NCBI GenBank assembly: GCA_965279255.1
Contig: OZ257146.1
Location: 1,984,001 to 2,048,000, forward strand
DNA: 64,000 nt
Source of the DNA: CAMFLJ01 sp965279255
GTDB lineage: Bacteria > Actinomycetota > Acidimicrobiia > Acidimicrobiales > Acidimicrobilacustridaceae
Direction: 5' to 3'
The translations under genes and the position numbers were made by a program. Positions 56,519 to 64,000 of the stretch are shown here, one piece after another. The notes under the pieces were generated by a model. That model was not told the origin of the DNA. It saw only the letters and a list, made by a program, of their open reading frames with translations, and did not search any database. The stretch's first letter is position 1; every line of letters starts with the position of its first letter.

Positions 56519-57634
56519 ATGCGAGAGCTCGTGGCGGTCGCCCTCACGGGCCAGGCGTTCGTCGACACCCTGGTGCGGGTGTGGGAACGGGGCGACGCCG
56601 TGCTCCCCATCGACCCGAGGCTCCCGGCACCCGCGGTCGAGACGAGCCTCGCCGCCCTCTCCCCCGGCCGCTTCGTCGACGCCACCGGTCACGAGGCCTC
56701 GCTCATCGGCGGCCGGCCCGTCGAGGACGGTGACGCCCTCGTGGTCCCGACGAGCGGCAGCACCGGCGTGCCGAAGGGCGTCGTGCACACCCATGCCTCG
56801 CTGGCCGCGTCGGCCCGGGCCACCTCGGCCGGGCTCGAGGTGGATCCCGCCACCGACCGCTGGCTGTGCTGCCTCCCGCTCTCCCACATCGCCGGCCTGG
56901 CCGTGGTCGTGCGGGCCATGACCTTCGACATGCCCCTCGAGGTGCACGAGCGCTTCGACGCCGAGGCCGTGGTCGACGCCGCCCGCCGGGGCGCCACCCT
57001 CACCACCGTCGTGCCCACCGCCCTCGCCCGCTTCGATCCGGCGATCTTCCGCCGCATCATCGTCGGAGGGTCCGCTCCCCCGGCGTTCGTGCCCCCCAAC
57101 TGCCACGTCAGCTACGGCATGACCGAGACGGGCAGCGCCGTGGTGCTCGACGGGTGGGGGCTCCCCGGCGTGGAGCTGCGGATCGTCGATGGCGAGATCC
57201 AGATCAGGGGCGACATGCTCCTGCGCTGCTACCGCGACGGAACCGACCCCCGCACCGCCGACGGCTGGCTGCCGACCGACGACGCGGGCGAGCTCTCCGC
57301 CGAGGGGAAGCTCTCGGTGCACGGCCGCCGCGGCGACCTGATCATCACCGGCGGCGAGAACGTGTGGCCCGCCCCGGTCGAGAAGGTGCTGCACGAGCTG
57401 CCCGAGGTGGCGGAGGTCGCCATCGTCGGCCGCCCCGACGACGAGTGGGGCCAGATCGTCACCGCGGTCGCCGTGGCCGCCGACCGGTCGGCGCCCCCCA
57501 CCCTCGACCTGCTGCGCGACGCGGTGAAGGCCGAGCTCCCCGCCTACTGCGCCCCGCGCCGCCTCGAGCTGGTCGAGTCGCTCCCCCGCACCCTGCTCGG
57601 GAAGGTGCAGCGCCGCGCCCTCGGCTCGGGCTGA
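56519..57634 (+). CDS. menE: o-Succinylbenzoate--CoA ligase
   Basis: 371 aa ANL enzyme, short as usual for actinobacterial MenE. P-loop VPTSGSTGVPKGVVHTH, LPLSHIAGL, YGMTETGSA, DGWLPTDDAG, ITGGENVWPAPVE and C-terminal Lys in LLGKVQRRAL. Start chosen by TAGCCT at 8 nt. menB and menC are not in the window. Confidence 0.92.
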   Translation: MRELVAVALTGQAFVDTLVRVWERGDAVLPIDPRLPAPAVETSLAALSPGRFVDATGHEASLIGGRPVEDGDALVVPTSGSTGVPKGVVHTHASLAASARATSAGLEVDPATDRWLCCLPLSHIAGLAVVVRAMTFDMPLEVHERFDAEAVVDAARRGATLTTVVPTALARFDPAIFRRIIVGGSAPPAFVPPNCHVSYGMTETGSAVVLDGWGLPGVELRIVDGEIQIRGDMLLRCYRDGTDPRTADGWLPTDDAGELSAEGKLSVHGRRGDLIITGGENVWPAPVEKVLHELPEVAEVAIVGRPDDEWGQIVTAVAVAADRSAPPTLDLLRDAVKAELPAYCAPRRLELVESLPRTLLGKVQRRALGSG

Positions 57635-57708
57635 ACGACCACCCCGGCCCGGCGTGGCAGTGTTCCCGGAGACCGGCGCCACGGGCGCGCCGACTCCGAG
57701 GGGGAACG

Positions 57709-58521
57709 ATGAGCGACGAACCGACACTGCTGGTCGAGCGGGACGGTGCCGTCCTGATCCTCACCATGAACCGGCCCCATCGCCGCAACGCGCTGGTGCC
57801 CGACATGCTCGTGCGCTTCGCCGACGCCTGGCAGATGGCCGACGAGGACGACTCCATCCGCTGCGTCATCCTCACCGGCGCCGGCACGGAGGCCTACTGC
57901 TCGGGTGGCGACCTCTCCGATGGCTGGATGTCGGGCGAGGTCACCGAGGAGGCGAAGCGGATCCAGGAGCGCCTGAAGGAGGACCCCGCCATCACCGGAC
58001 GGGGCCTGCTGCTCACCTACTGGTGCACGAAGCCGATCATCGCCGCGGTCAACGGCCAGTGCATGGGCGGCGGCTGCGAGATGCTCCAGTCGACCGACAT
58101 CCGCATCGCCGAGGAGCACGCCACCTTCGCCGTGCCCGAGGTGAAGCGAGGCCTGATCGCCGGAGCCGGCTCCACCATGCGGCTCAAGCGCCAGATCCCC
58201 TACGCGGTGGCGATGGACATGCTGCTCACCGGCCGGGTGCTGAACGCCCAGGAGGCCCTGCAGTGGGGCCTGGTCAGCCACGTCGTGCCGTCGGGCCAGT
58301 CGATGGCCAAGGCCCGCGAGGTCGCCGAGGTCATCTGCGCCAACGGCCCCCTCGCCGTCGCCGCCGCCAAGGCCTCGGTCATCGAGACCGGTTGGCTGCC
58401 CGAGGCCGAGGCCCAGCCCATCGAGATCTCCCACGTGATCCCGGTGATGACCTCCAAGGACGCCAAGGAGGGGATGCGCGCCTTCGCCGAGAAGCGCACC
58501 CCCGAATTCGAGGGCCACTGA
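57709..58521 (+). CDS. Enoyl-CoA hydratase/isomerase family protein
   Basis: 270 aa crotonase fold. MNRPHRRNAL, oxyanion-hole SGGDLSD, NGQCMGGGCEM and PEVKRGLIAGAGST with the Glu used by hydratases. ATG with GAGGGGG five nt upstream. It is next to menE but lacks the MenB-type signature, so I do not call it naphthoate synthase; a fatty-acid or side-chain beta-oxidation role is likelier. Confidence 0.88.
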   Translation: MSDEPTLLVERDGAVLILTMNRPHRRNALVPDMLVRFADAWQMADEDDSIRCVILTGAGTEAYCSGGDLSDGWMSGEVTEEAKRIQERLKEDPAITGRGLLLTYWCTKPIIAAVNGQCMGGGCEMLQSTDIRIAEEHATFAVPEVKRGLIAGAGSTMRLKRQIPYAVAMDMLLTGRVLNAQEALQWGLVSHVVPSGQSMAKAREVAEVICANGPLAVAAAKASVIETGWLPEAEAQPIEISHVIPVMTSKDAKEGMRAFAEKRTPEFEGH

Positions 58522-58547
58522 CCCCGGTCGGGCACCACACTCTGACC

Positions 58548-59153
58548 ATGCGCATCGACGTCATCGTCTTCGACGGCCTCGACGAGCTCGACCTGGTCGG
58601 GCCGGTCGAGGTGCTCCGCGGCGCGGCCATGGCCGGCGCCGACCTCGACGTCCGTCTCGCCGGCCGGGCCGAGCTCGCCCCGGTCGTCGGCACGTTCGGC
58701 CTGTCGTTCACCCCGGACGTCGTCTTCGTCCCCGGGGAGGCCGACGTCGTCGTGGTGCCGGGCGGCGGCTGGGGCCTCAGGGCCGAGCGCAGCGCGTGGG
58801 GCGAGGTGCAGCGCGGCCACTGGCTCGGCCCCCTCGCCGACGCCGCCGACCAGGGTGCGCTCGTCGCCAGCGTGTGCACCGGCGCCATGCTGCTGGCCCA
58901 CGCCGGGGTGATCGGCGCCCGCACCGCCACCACCCACCACGTCGCCCTCGACGACCTCGCCGCCACCGGCGCCAACGTCGTCACGGCCCGCGTCGTCGAC
59001 AGCGGCCGGGTGATCACCGGCGGCGGGGTCACCAGTGGCATCGACGTCGGCCTGCACCTGGTGGAGCGCCTCGTCGGCCCCGAGGCCGCGGAGGCGGCGG
59101 CACGGCGCATGGAGTACACCTGCCACCCCGTGGTGGTCGTCGACGAGGACTGA
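58548..59153 (+). CDS. DJ-1/PfpI-family protein
   Basis: 201 aa. IDVIVFDGLDELDLVGPVEVL start, GGGWGL, nucleophile-elbow Cys in SVCTGAMLLAHAG and ITGGGVTSGIDVGLHLVERL. The pattern matches the GlxA N-terminal-like/isonitrile-hydratase group without a DNA-binding domain. Reaction not known. CACACT at 7 nt may be the -10. Confidence 0.87.
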   Translation: MRIDVIVFDGLDELDLVGPVEVLRGAAMAGADLDVRLAGRAELAPVVGTFGLSFTPDVVFVPGEADVVVVPGGGWGLRAERSAWGEVQRGHWLGPLADAADQGALVASVCTGAMLLAHAGVIGARTATTHHVALDDLAATGANVVTARVVDSGRVITGGGVTSGIDVGLHLVERLVGPEAAEAAARRMEYTCHPVVVVDED

Positions 59154-59175
59154 GCGGGTCGGAGCGGGTCACCCG

Positions 59176-59194
59176 CGCCGGCCCGAGCCCGGCG
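59176..59194. terminator. Candidate bidirectional terminator
   Basis: CGCCGG/CCGGCG 6-bp stem with a 7-nt loop between the convergent DJ-1 and aldo/keto reductase genes, touching the stop codon of the latter. Confidence 0.4.
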
Positions 59195-60022
59195 TCAGTT
59201 CATGTCGTCGGGGTGGGGGCCCATCCGCTCGTCGCGGTCGAGGGTCGCGATGCGGGCCATCTCGTCGTCGGTGAGCTCGAAGTCGAGCACGTCGAGGTTC
59301 GAGGCGATGCGCTCGCGGTGGTCGGACTTCGGGATGGTCACGATGCCGCTCTGGATCTGCCACCGCAGCGTGGCCTGCACGGCGTTCTTGCCGTGGGCCG
59401 CCCCGATCTCGGTGAGCACCGGGTCGTCGGCGACCTTGCCCCGGGCGATCGGGCTCCATGCCTCGGTGACGATGCCGTGGAGGTCGTCGAAGTCGCGCAC
59501 CTGGTGCTGCTGGAAGTACGGGTGGAGCTCGACCTGGTTGATCACCGGGATCACACCCGTCGCCTCGATGATGCGACCGAGGTGCTCGGGCTGGAAGTTC
59601 GACACGCCCACCGAGGTCAGCCGCCCGCTCGCCTGGAGCTCGAGGAAGGTCTCCCACGTCTCGAGGTAGCGGTCGTTCTTCGGCGCCGGCCAGTGGATGA
59701 GCAGCAGGTCGAGCCGCTCCAGCCCGAGCTTGTCGAGGCTCGACTCGAACGACTCGATGGTGTCCTCACGGCCCTGGCGCCAGACCTTGGTGGTGATGTG
59801 CAGCTCGTCGCGCGGGATGCCCGACTCGGCGATGGCCCGACCGACGCCCTCCTCGTTGAAGTAGCCCCAGGCGGTGTCGATCGAGCGGTAACCGAGGGCG
59901 AGCGCCTCGCCCACGATCCGGGCGGTCTCGTCGGCCGGCACCTGGAACACGCCGAACCCGATCAGCGGCATCGACGTGCCGTCGTTGAGGTCGATCCTCG
60001 GAAGGTCGGCTGCGGCGCTCAT
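59195..60022 (-). CDS. Aldo/keto reductase
   Basis: 275 aa. MPLIGFGVFQV, IDTAWGYFNEEGVGRAI with catalytic Asp/Tyr, TTKVW with Lys, LLIHWP with His, SVGVSNF, and IPKSDHRERI for NADPH binding. Close to the AKR5-type (2,5-diketo-gluconate-reductase-like) group. ATG with AGGGGG five nt upstream. Substrate unknown. Confidence 0.92.
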   Translation of the reverse strand: MSAAADLPRIDLNDGTSMPLIGFGVFQVPADETARIVGEALALGYRSIDTAWGYFNEEGVGRAIAESGIPRDELHITTKVWRQGREDTIESFESSLDKLGLERLDLLLIHWPAPKNDRYLETWETFLELQASGRLTSVGVSNFQPEHLGRIIEATGVIPVINQVELHPYFQQHQVRDFDDLHGIVTEAWSPIARGKVADDPVLTEIGAAHGKNAVQATLRWQIQSGIVTIPKSDHRERIASNLDVLDFELTDDEMARIATLDRDERMGPHPDDMN

Positions 60023-60184
60023 GGGTCCCCCTGCGTCTCGTGGCGAGCCCCCATCATCGCCGGTCCGCCGCTCCGGCGCGGACGCTCGGGTCACCTCCCC
60101 CGATCCGGGTACGAGGTCGTGCCTTGCGACCCGGCACCGCAGCGCCTTTGATGTCCCGATCGCTGCAGACAACGGGGGGATCGG

Positions 60185-60949
60185 ATGACGGAGGGGATGG
60201 TCGCGGGCACGGTCACGTTGGTGACCGGCGCGGGGCAGGGCATGGGCCGGGGCATCGCCCTGGCGATGGCGGACGAGGGAGCTCGCGTGGCCCTCGTCGG
60301 CCGGACGCTCGCCAAGCTCGACACCGTCGCCGCCGAGGTCGAGGCGCGGGGCGGCGAGGCCTTCGCCGTCGAGGCCGACGTGAGCGACCGCGACGCAGCC
60401 TTCGCCGCCGTCGCCGCGGTGGTCGACCGCTGGGGCCGGCTCGACTGCCTCGTCAACGCCGCCTACGACTCCCGGGTCGGGCACCTCGACGACCTCCAGT
60501 CCGACGACGCCCGCCACGACTGGCAGACCGGCTTCGCCTCGACGCTCTGGTGCATCCAGGCGGCCCACCCCGCCCTGGCGGCGACCGGCGGAAGCGTCGT
60601 CAACGTGGGCGCGGCCACCGGACTGAAGCCCGACACCACCACCTTCGCCCTCTACGCCTCCACCAAGGAGGCCATCCGCAGCCTCACCCGCACCGCCGCG
60701 TGCGAGCTGGCCGCCGACGGCGTGCGGGTGAACGCCCTCATCCCCCTGGCGACCTCCCCGAGCTTCAGCGCCTGGGCCGACGACAACCCCGACGACTACC
60801 AGGTGATCCTCGACACCATCCCGCTCGGTCGCATGGGCGACGCGGAGCTCGACGTGGGGCCGGCCGCGGTGTTCCTGGCCTCCGCCGACGCCCACTACGT
60901 GACCGGCACGACGTTCCTGGCCGACGGCGGACGGGGGTACCTCCGATGA
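60185..60949 (+). CDS. SDR-family oxidoreductase, first of a tandem pair
   Basis: 254 aa. TGAGQGMGRGIA cofactor loop, VNAAYDS (in place of NNAG), catalytic Tyr/Lys in YASTK and C-terminal TFLADGGRGYLR. ATG with GGGGGG six nt upstream. The stop overlaps the second SDR gene by 4 nt (ATGA). The pair look like a duplication and might form a heteromer. Confidence 0.9.
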   Translation: MTEGMVAGTVTLVTGAGQGMGRGIALAMADEGARVALVGRTLAKLDTVAAEVEARGGEAFAVEADVSDRDAAFAAVAAVVDRWGRLDCLVNAAYDSRVGHLDDLQSDDARHDWQTGFASTLWCIQAAHPALAATGGSVVNVGAATGLKPDTTTFALYASTKEAIRSLTRTAACELAADGVRVNALIPLATSPSFSAWADDNPDDYQVILDTIPLGRMGDAELDVGPAAVFLASADAHYVTGTTFLADGGRGYLR

Positions 60950-61737
60950 GCACCGACACCACCGCCCCACAGGCCGGCGATCGCTGGCGCCTCAACGGCA
61001 AGGTCGCCCTCGTGACCGGTGCTGGGCAGGGGGTCGGCCTCGGCATCGCTCAGGCCCTCGCCGAGGCGGGAGCGGCCATCGCCGTGCTCGACATCGACCC
61101 CGGGCGGGCGGCCGAGGCGACCTCGTCGCTCACCGCGGCCGGCCACACCGCCGTCGCCGTGGTGGCCGACGTGGCCGACCCGTCGGCGGTCGATGCCGCG
61201 GTGGCCTCGGTCGTCGCCTCGCTCGGCCGGCTCGACGTCGTCGTCAACAACGCCCAGACCGTCCGCACCGGCCCGGTGCTGCAGGTGACGCCCGACGACC
61301 TCGAGACCGTGTGGAGCACCGGGTTCCTCGGCGCCTTCAACACGCTGAAGGCGGCCGAGCCCCACCTCCGCGACGGCGGCTCGGTGATCAACGTGGTGTC
61401 GTCGGTGATGCTCAAGCCCGACACCAGCGGCTTCGTCCTCTACGCCGCCACCAAGACCGCGCTGCGCAGCCTCACCCGCACCGCCGCCATGGAGTGGGGC
61501 CCTCGGGGCATCCGGGTGAACGCCCTCAGCCCCCAGACCACGTCCCCGGCCTGGGAGGACTGGTCGGCTGCCAACCCGGACGCGGCGGCGAAGATCCTGA
61601 CGGAGGTGCCGCTCGGCCACATCGGCGAGGCCCACCGCGACGTGGGGCCGGTGGCGGTGTTCCTGGCCTCCGACGCGTCGAGGTACATGACCGGCGGGCT
61701 GCTGCTCGCCGACGGAGGGCGGGGCCACCTGCGCTGA
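60946..61737 (+). CDS. SDR-family oxidoreductase, second of a tandem pair
   Basis: 263 aa. TGAGQGVGLGIA, VNNAQT (Gly of NNAG replaced), YAATK catalytic pair, and C-terminal LLLADGGRGHLR, nearly the same ending as the first SDR. The ATG overlaps the stop of the first gene, fixing the start. Substrate unknown. Confidence 0.9.
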   Translation: MSTDTTAPQAGDRWRLNGKVALVTGAGQGVGLGIAQALAEAGAAIAVLDIDPGRAAEATSSLTAAGHTAVAVVADVADPSAVDAAVASVVASLGRLDVVVNNAQTVRTGPVLQVTPDDLETVWSTGFLGAFNTLKAAEPHLRDGGSVINVVSSVMLKPDTSGFVLYAATKTALRSLTRTAAMEWGPRGIRVNALSPQTTSPAWEDWSAANPDAAAKILTEVPLGHIGEAHRDVGPVAVFLASDASRYMTGGLLLADGGRGHLR

Positions 61738-61768
61738 GGCCACTCGGCCACTCGGCCGGACGGCGGCC

Positions 61769-62434
61769 TCAGGCGGGGGCGGCGTCGATGCGGTCGAGCA
61801 GCGCAGGTAGCTCGTCCATCGAGGTGAAGGTCTCGGCTCCCTCGGCCTCGAGCACGGCGGCCGGGGTCATGGCGGCATAGCCGAGCGCGGTCATCCCGGC
61901 GGCGACCGCCCCCTTCACACCGAAGGGGCTGTCCTCGACGACGACGCACCGCCCGGGCGCGACGCCCATGCGGTCGGCCGCGTGCAGGAACAGGTCGGGG
62001 TGCGGCTTGCCCCGCTCGACCTCGGTGGCGCTGTAGATGCGGCCGTCGAAGTGGTCGTGCAGACCAGTTCGGCCGAGCGTTCGCCGCATCCGCTCGTGCT
62101 CGCCGCTCGAGGCCACGCAGCTCGGCCATCGCAGCTGCCGGACCACGTCGGCCACTCCGGGGATCGCCTCCAGCTCGCGGTCGAAGGCGGCGAAGACCCC
62201 GTCGTGGTAGCGGTCGAGGAAGCCGTCGGGCAGGGGTCGGCCGAGCTTCTCGGCGGCGAGCGCCGTCCACGATGCGGTCGACAGCCCCATGTAGGTGGCG
62301 ATCGACTCCTCGGTGGTCGTGGGCAGCCCGATGCCGGTCAGCAACTCGGCCAGCACCTGGTTGGCGAGGCGCTCGCTGTCGACCAGCACCCCGTCGCAGT
62401 CGAAGATCACCAGCTCGATCGGCACGGGTGCCAT
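61769..62434 (-). CDS. HAD-superfamily phosphatase/phosphomutase-like hydrolase
   Basis: 221 aa, subfamily IA. Nucleophile motif FDCDGVLVDSE, cap domain, motif II SSGEHERM, Lys in GKPHPDLFL and VVEDSPFGVKGA. Resembles beta-phosphoglucomutase-like or sugar-phosphate phosphatases. Substrate unknown. Confidence 0.9.
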   Translation of the reverse strand: MAPVPIELVIFDCDGVLVDSERLANQVLAELLTGIGLPTTTEESIATYMGLSTASWTALAAEKLGRPLPDGFLDRYHDGVFAAFDRELEAIPGVADVVRQLRWPSCVASSGEHERMRRTLGRTGLHDHFDGRIYSATEVERGKPHPDLFLHAADRMGVAPGRCVVVEDSPFGVKGAVAAGMTALGYAAMTPAAVLEAEGAETFTSMDELPALLDRIDAAPA

Positions 62435-62489
62435 GGTGGCCGACGCGGCGGGCAGGCGCGATCAGCCTCCGGGCCGGCCGTCTCGAACT

Positions 62490-62560
62490 TCGACGATTCA
62501 GCTTCATTTTCTTCAATGTTTTGCTGCCTTTTTCGTTGCTTCTCGAACTGGTGTACGCTA
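62490..62560. other. AT-rich island upstream of the DUF222 gene
   Basis: About 70 nt rich in T runs (CATTTTCTTC, TGTTTTGC, CTTTTTCG) within a region otherwise near three-quarters GC. It lies between the HAD gene and the SOS-box-like site and may mark a transferred gene border or a silencer-binding site. Confidence 0.6.
62543..62558 (+). promoter_or_regulatory. Candidate LexA (SOS) box
   Basis: TCGAACTGGTGTACGC against the actinobacterial/mycobacterial SOS box TCGAAC-N4-GTTCGA: left half exact, right half with two mismatches. It overlaps the -10 region of the DUF222/HNH gene, so LexA binding would block it. Mycobacterial 13E12 (DUF222) genes are known to carry such boxes. Confidence 0.5.
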
Positions 62561-62564
62561 CGAT
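62559..62564 (+). promoter_or_regulatory. -10 element of the DUF222/HNH gene (leaderless type)
   Basis: TACGAT, 7 nt before ATG 62572; it overlaps an alternative ATG at 62563. Confidence 0.45.
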
Positions 62565-62571
62565 GTCCGGC

Positions 62572-64000
62572 ATGGGTGCAGGGGGTGCCGGAGACCGGCT
62601 CCAGCGGCTGCGAGAGGCGATCGACGCCCTCGATCTGGCCGTCCTCGGCGACGCCATCGCCGAGGCCCGTGAGCTCATCTCCCGCCTCGACGCCAAGGTC
62701 GCCGCCGCCGAGGCCGAGTACGCCAGCCAGGGTGGAGCCGAGGTCGACGGCTACGCCGACATGGCCACGTTCGTCCGCCACCGCTGCCGCACGACGCTGA
62801 GCGAATCCCGCCGCCTCGCCCGGCGAGCTCAGCGGCTGGCGGCATGGCCCGAGCTCGGCGAGGCATGGCGGGCGGGTCGGCTCAGCGCCGCCCAGGTCGA
62901 CCTGGCGTGTGCCCTCGTCCCCCGCCACCACGTCGAGCGCTTCGCCAGGACGGTCACCGACACGATCGACTCGATCCAACCGCTGACCGCCCACCAGACC
63001 GGGGTCGTGCTCCGCCGCTGGACCTCCCACGCCGACGACATGGCCCAGCGCGAGGCCGCCGAAGCCGGCATCCGGCCTTCCGAGGTCGTGCCCGAGCGGG
63101 AGCTGTCGGCGTCCCGCACCCTCGACGACGAACTGGCCGTGCGTGGCTCCTTCGACGCCGACTCGGCTGCGCACATCGAGAAGGCGCTGGCCGCGGCGAC
63201 GCGCGACGACGCCCCCGGCGAGCGCCGCACCCCGAAGCAACGCCGGGCCGACGCGCTGGTCGCCGTGTGCCAGGGCTACCTCGCCGGTCTCGAGAACCCC
63301 GACGGCAACCGCCGCACCGAGCGCCTCACCGTCACCGCCGACGTCGTCGCCCTCTACCGGGCGTGGCTGCGGGCTGCGGGTGTGGTCACCGCCGCCGACC
63401 TCGAGCGCTTCCTCGCCGCCCGGCCCGGCCTGGGTGAGCTCGACCGGGGCCTCTTCCTCGAGGCGTTCGACGGCTCGGCCAACGTGGCCACCACCCTCGA
63501 CGGCAACCCCGTCACCGACGCCCTGGTCGCCGCGGTGGCGTCGGGCGGCACCCTCGAGCTGCTGCTCACCGCCGGCAACAGGCTGCTGAACCTCTGCCGC
63601 TCGACCCGCACGTTCTCCGCCGCCCAGCGCCGGGCCACCCTCGCCCGCGACGGCGGCTGCCGGGGCTGCGGCGCCGAGCCGACCCGCTGCGACATCCACC
63701 ACGTGGTCCCGTGGGAAGACGGCGGTTGCACCGACATCGACAACGCAGTTGCGCTGTGCCGCCGCTGCCACCGGATGCTCCACCGGCGGAAGTGGCAGAA
63801 CCGCATCAGGCCCGATGGCAGCTACACGCTGGTGGTGGAGGACGGCACCGCCCGCACCACCCGGCCGCCGGGCCTCGACGACCGACTCCCGCGGCTCCCG
63901 GTGGCCACGACCTCGGAACCGGCTCGACCGCCTGGAAGCACCCGCCGCACCGGTCGACCCCACTGCGACTGCCCCTGCGAGGAGCACCGCAGCCCCGAGG
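62572..64000 (+). CDS. DUF222 / HNH endonuclease protein (13E12 type), 3' end outside window
   Basis: At least 476 aa, with no stop before the window edge. DUF222 helical domain (about 1-330: RELISRLDAKVAAAEAEYAS, GSFDADSAAHIEKAL) then an HNH nuclease domain with zinc ligands CRGC...CRRC and the HNH-type core DIHHVVPWEDGG.TDIDN..ALC. The tail is Arg/Pro-rich. These genes are numerous in Actinobacteria (REP13E12 in M. tuberculosis), sometimes phage attachment sites, with unclear function. ATG 62572 is preferred over 62563 because TACGAT precedes it by 7 nt. Confidence 0.92.
   Translation, partial: MGAGGAGDRLQRLREAIDALDLAVLGDAIAEARELISRLDAKVAAAEAEYASQGGAEVDGYADMATFVRHRCRTTLSESRRLARRAQRLAAWPELGEAWRAGRLSAAQVDLACALVPRHHVERFARTVTDTIDSIQPLTAHQTGVVLRRWTSHADDMAQREAAEAGIRPSEVVPERELSASRTLDDELAVRGSFDADSAAHIEKALAAATRDDAPGERRTPKQRRADALVAVCQGYLAGLENPDGNRRTERLTVTADVVALYRAWLRAAGVVTAADLERFLAARPGLGELDRGLFLEAFDGSANVATTLDGNPVTDALVAAVASGGTLELLLTAGNRLLNLCRSTRTFSAAQRRATLARDGGCRGCGAEPTRCDIHHVVPWEDGGCTDIDNAVALCRRCHRMLHRRKWQNRIRPDGSYTLVVEDGTARTTRPPGLDDRLPRLPVATTSEPARPPGSTRRTGRPHCDCPCEEHRSPE

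Noticed and set aside
49031..57634. A secondary-metabolite gene cluster around the men genes and acyl-CoA ligase
   Set aside because: The genes form the menaquinone pathway plus unrelated singletons; no PKS, NRPS or tailoring set is present.
57709..58521. menB (naphthoate synthase) next to menE
   Set aside because: Crotonase motifs fit a general hydratase/isomerase and not the MenB signature; position alone is not enough.
61738..61768. Direct repeats GGCCACTC between SDR and HAD genes as an attachment site
   Set aside because: Two 8-mers in GC-rich DNA with no integrase nearby; chance is likely.

Overview
The window is very GC-rich actinobacterial chromosome. Several lineage markers point to Actinomycetota: a mycothiol-synthase-type GNAT enzyme, an ANTAR response regulator, a 6C-type small RNA, a fabD-fabH-fabG-acpP-fabF operon, a group II truncated haemoglobin, a 13E12-type DUF222/HNH gene with a candidate mycobacterial-type SOS box, and an actinobacterial tad locus. 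The overall style suggests class Acidimicrobiia (Iamia/Ilumatobacter-like). That placement is inference from gene content, not a database match.

Layout. 0-1.1 kb: right part of an IS110-family insertion sequence. 1.2-9.0 kb (minus strand): a tad/Flp secretion operon, cpaB-tadZ-tadA-tadB(VWA fusion)-tadC, plus a polytopic membrane protein. 9.3-15.5 kb (minus): ribosomal protein S1, a methyltransferase, DNA polymerase I, an ANTAR regulator and a small coiled-coil protein. 15.6-20.3 kb (plus): tRNA-Leu(CAA) and the fatty-acid synthase II operon, whose FabD carries an extra lipoyl-like domain. 20.3-22.7 kb (minus): ogt, fabZ, bcp, an HU-like protein and a truncated haemoglobin. 22.8-31.7 kb (minus): tryptophan genes (trpA, trpB, trpF, a second trpB, trpC, trpE) with hisI and three non-trp genes (ABM monooxygenase, DnaJ-like, YgfZ). 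31.8-32.8 kb: a divergent groES-like/hydrolase pair. 32.9-38.7 kb (minus): hisD-C-B-H-A-methyltransferase-hisF. 38.8-42.6 kb: a 63-aa protein, the 6C-type RNA, nth, a short mshD, rlmN and a nucleotidyltransferase. 42.6-48.9 kb: a membrane protein, an acyl-CoA synthetase, a dimethylformamidase-like exoprotein, an M50 protease and an Eis-like GNAT. 49.0-57.6 kb: menaquinone genes (menG, menF, menD, menH, menA, menE) interleaved with a flavin-binding protein and a secreted beta-propeller. 57.7-62.4 kb: crotonase, DJ-1, aldo/keto reductase, two tandem SDRs and a HAD hydrolase. 62.5-64.0 kb: an AT-rich island, a candidate SOS box and a DUF222/HNH gene that runs off the end.

How it works together. 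Most of the window is housekeeping anabolism (lipid, Trp, His, menaquinone) in tight operons, often with 4-base stop/start overlaps (ATGA or GTGA, and apparently CTGA at trpC). Where a gene starts a transcription unit it often has a TANNNT hexamer only 6-9 nt before the start codon. I count 20 such cases, which points to widespread leaderless transcription and was used to choose starts. Operon ends carry strong GC-rich hairpins. Two of them carry tandem copies of an approximately 50-bp palindromic element that I do not recognise. Apart from the IS110 remnant and possibly the DUF222/HNH gene I see no mobile or phage region, no CRISPR array and no defence island. The most unusual items are the palindromic repeat family, the VWA-TadB fusion, the FabD-lipoyl fusion, the palindromic bidirectional promoter and the CTG start of trpC.
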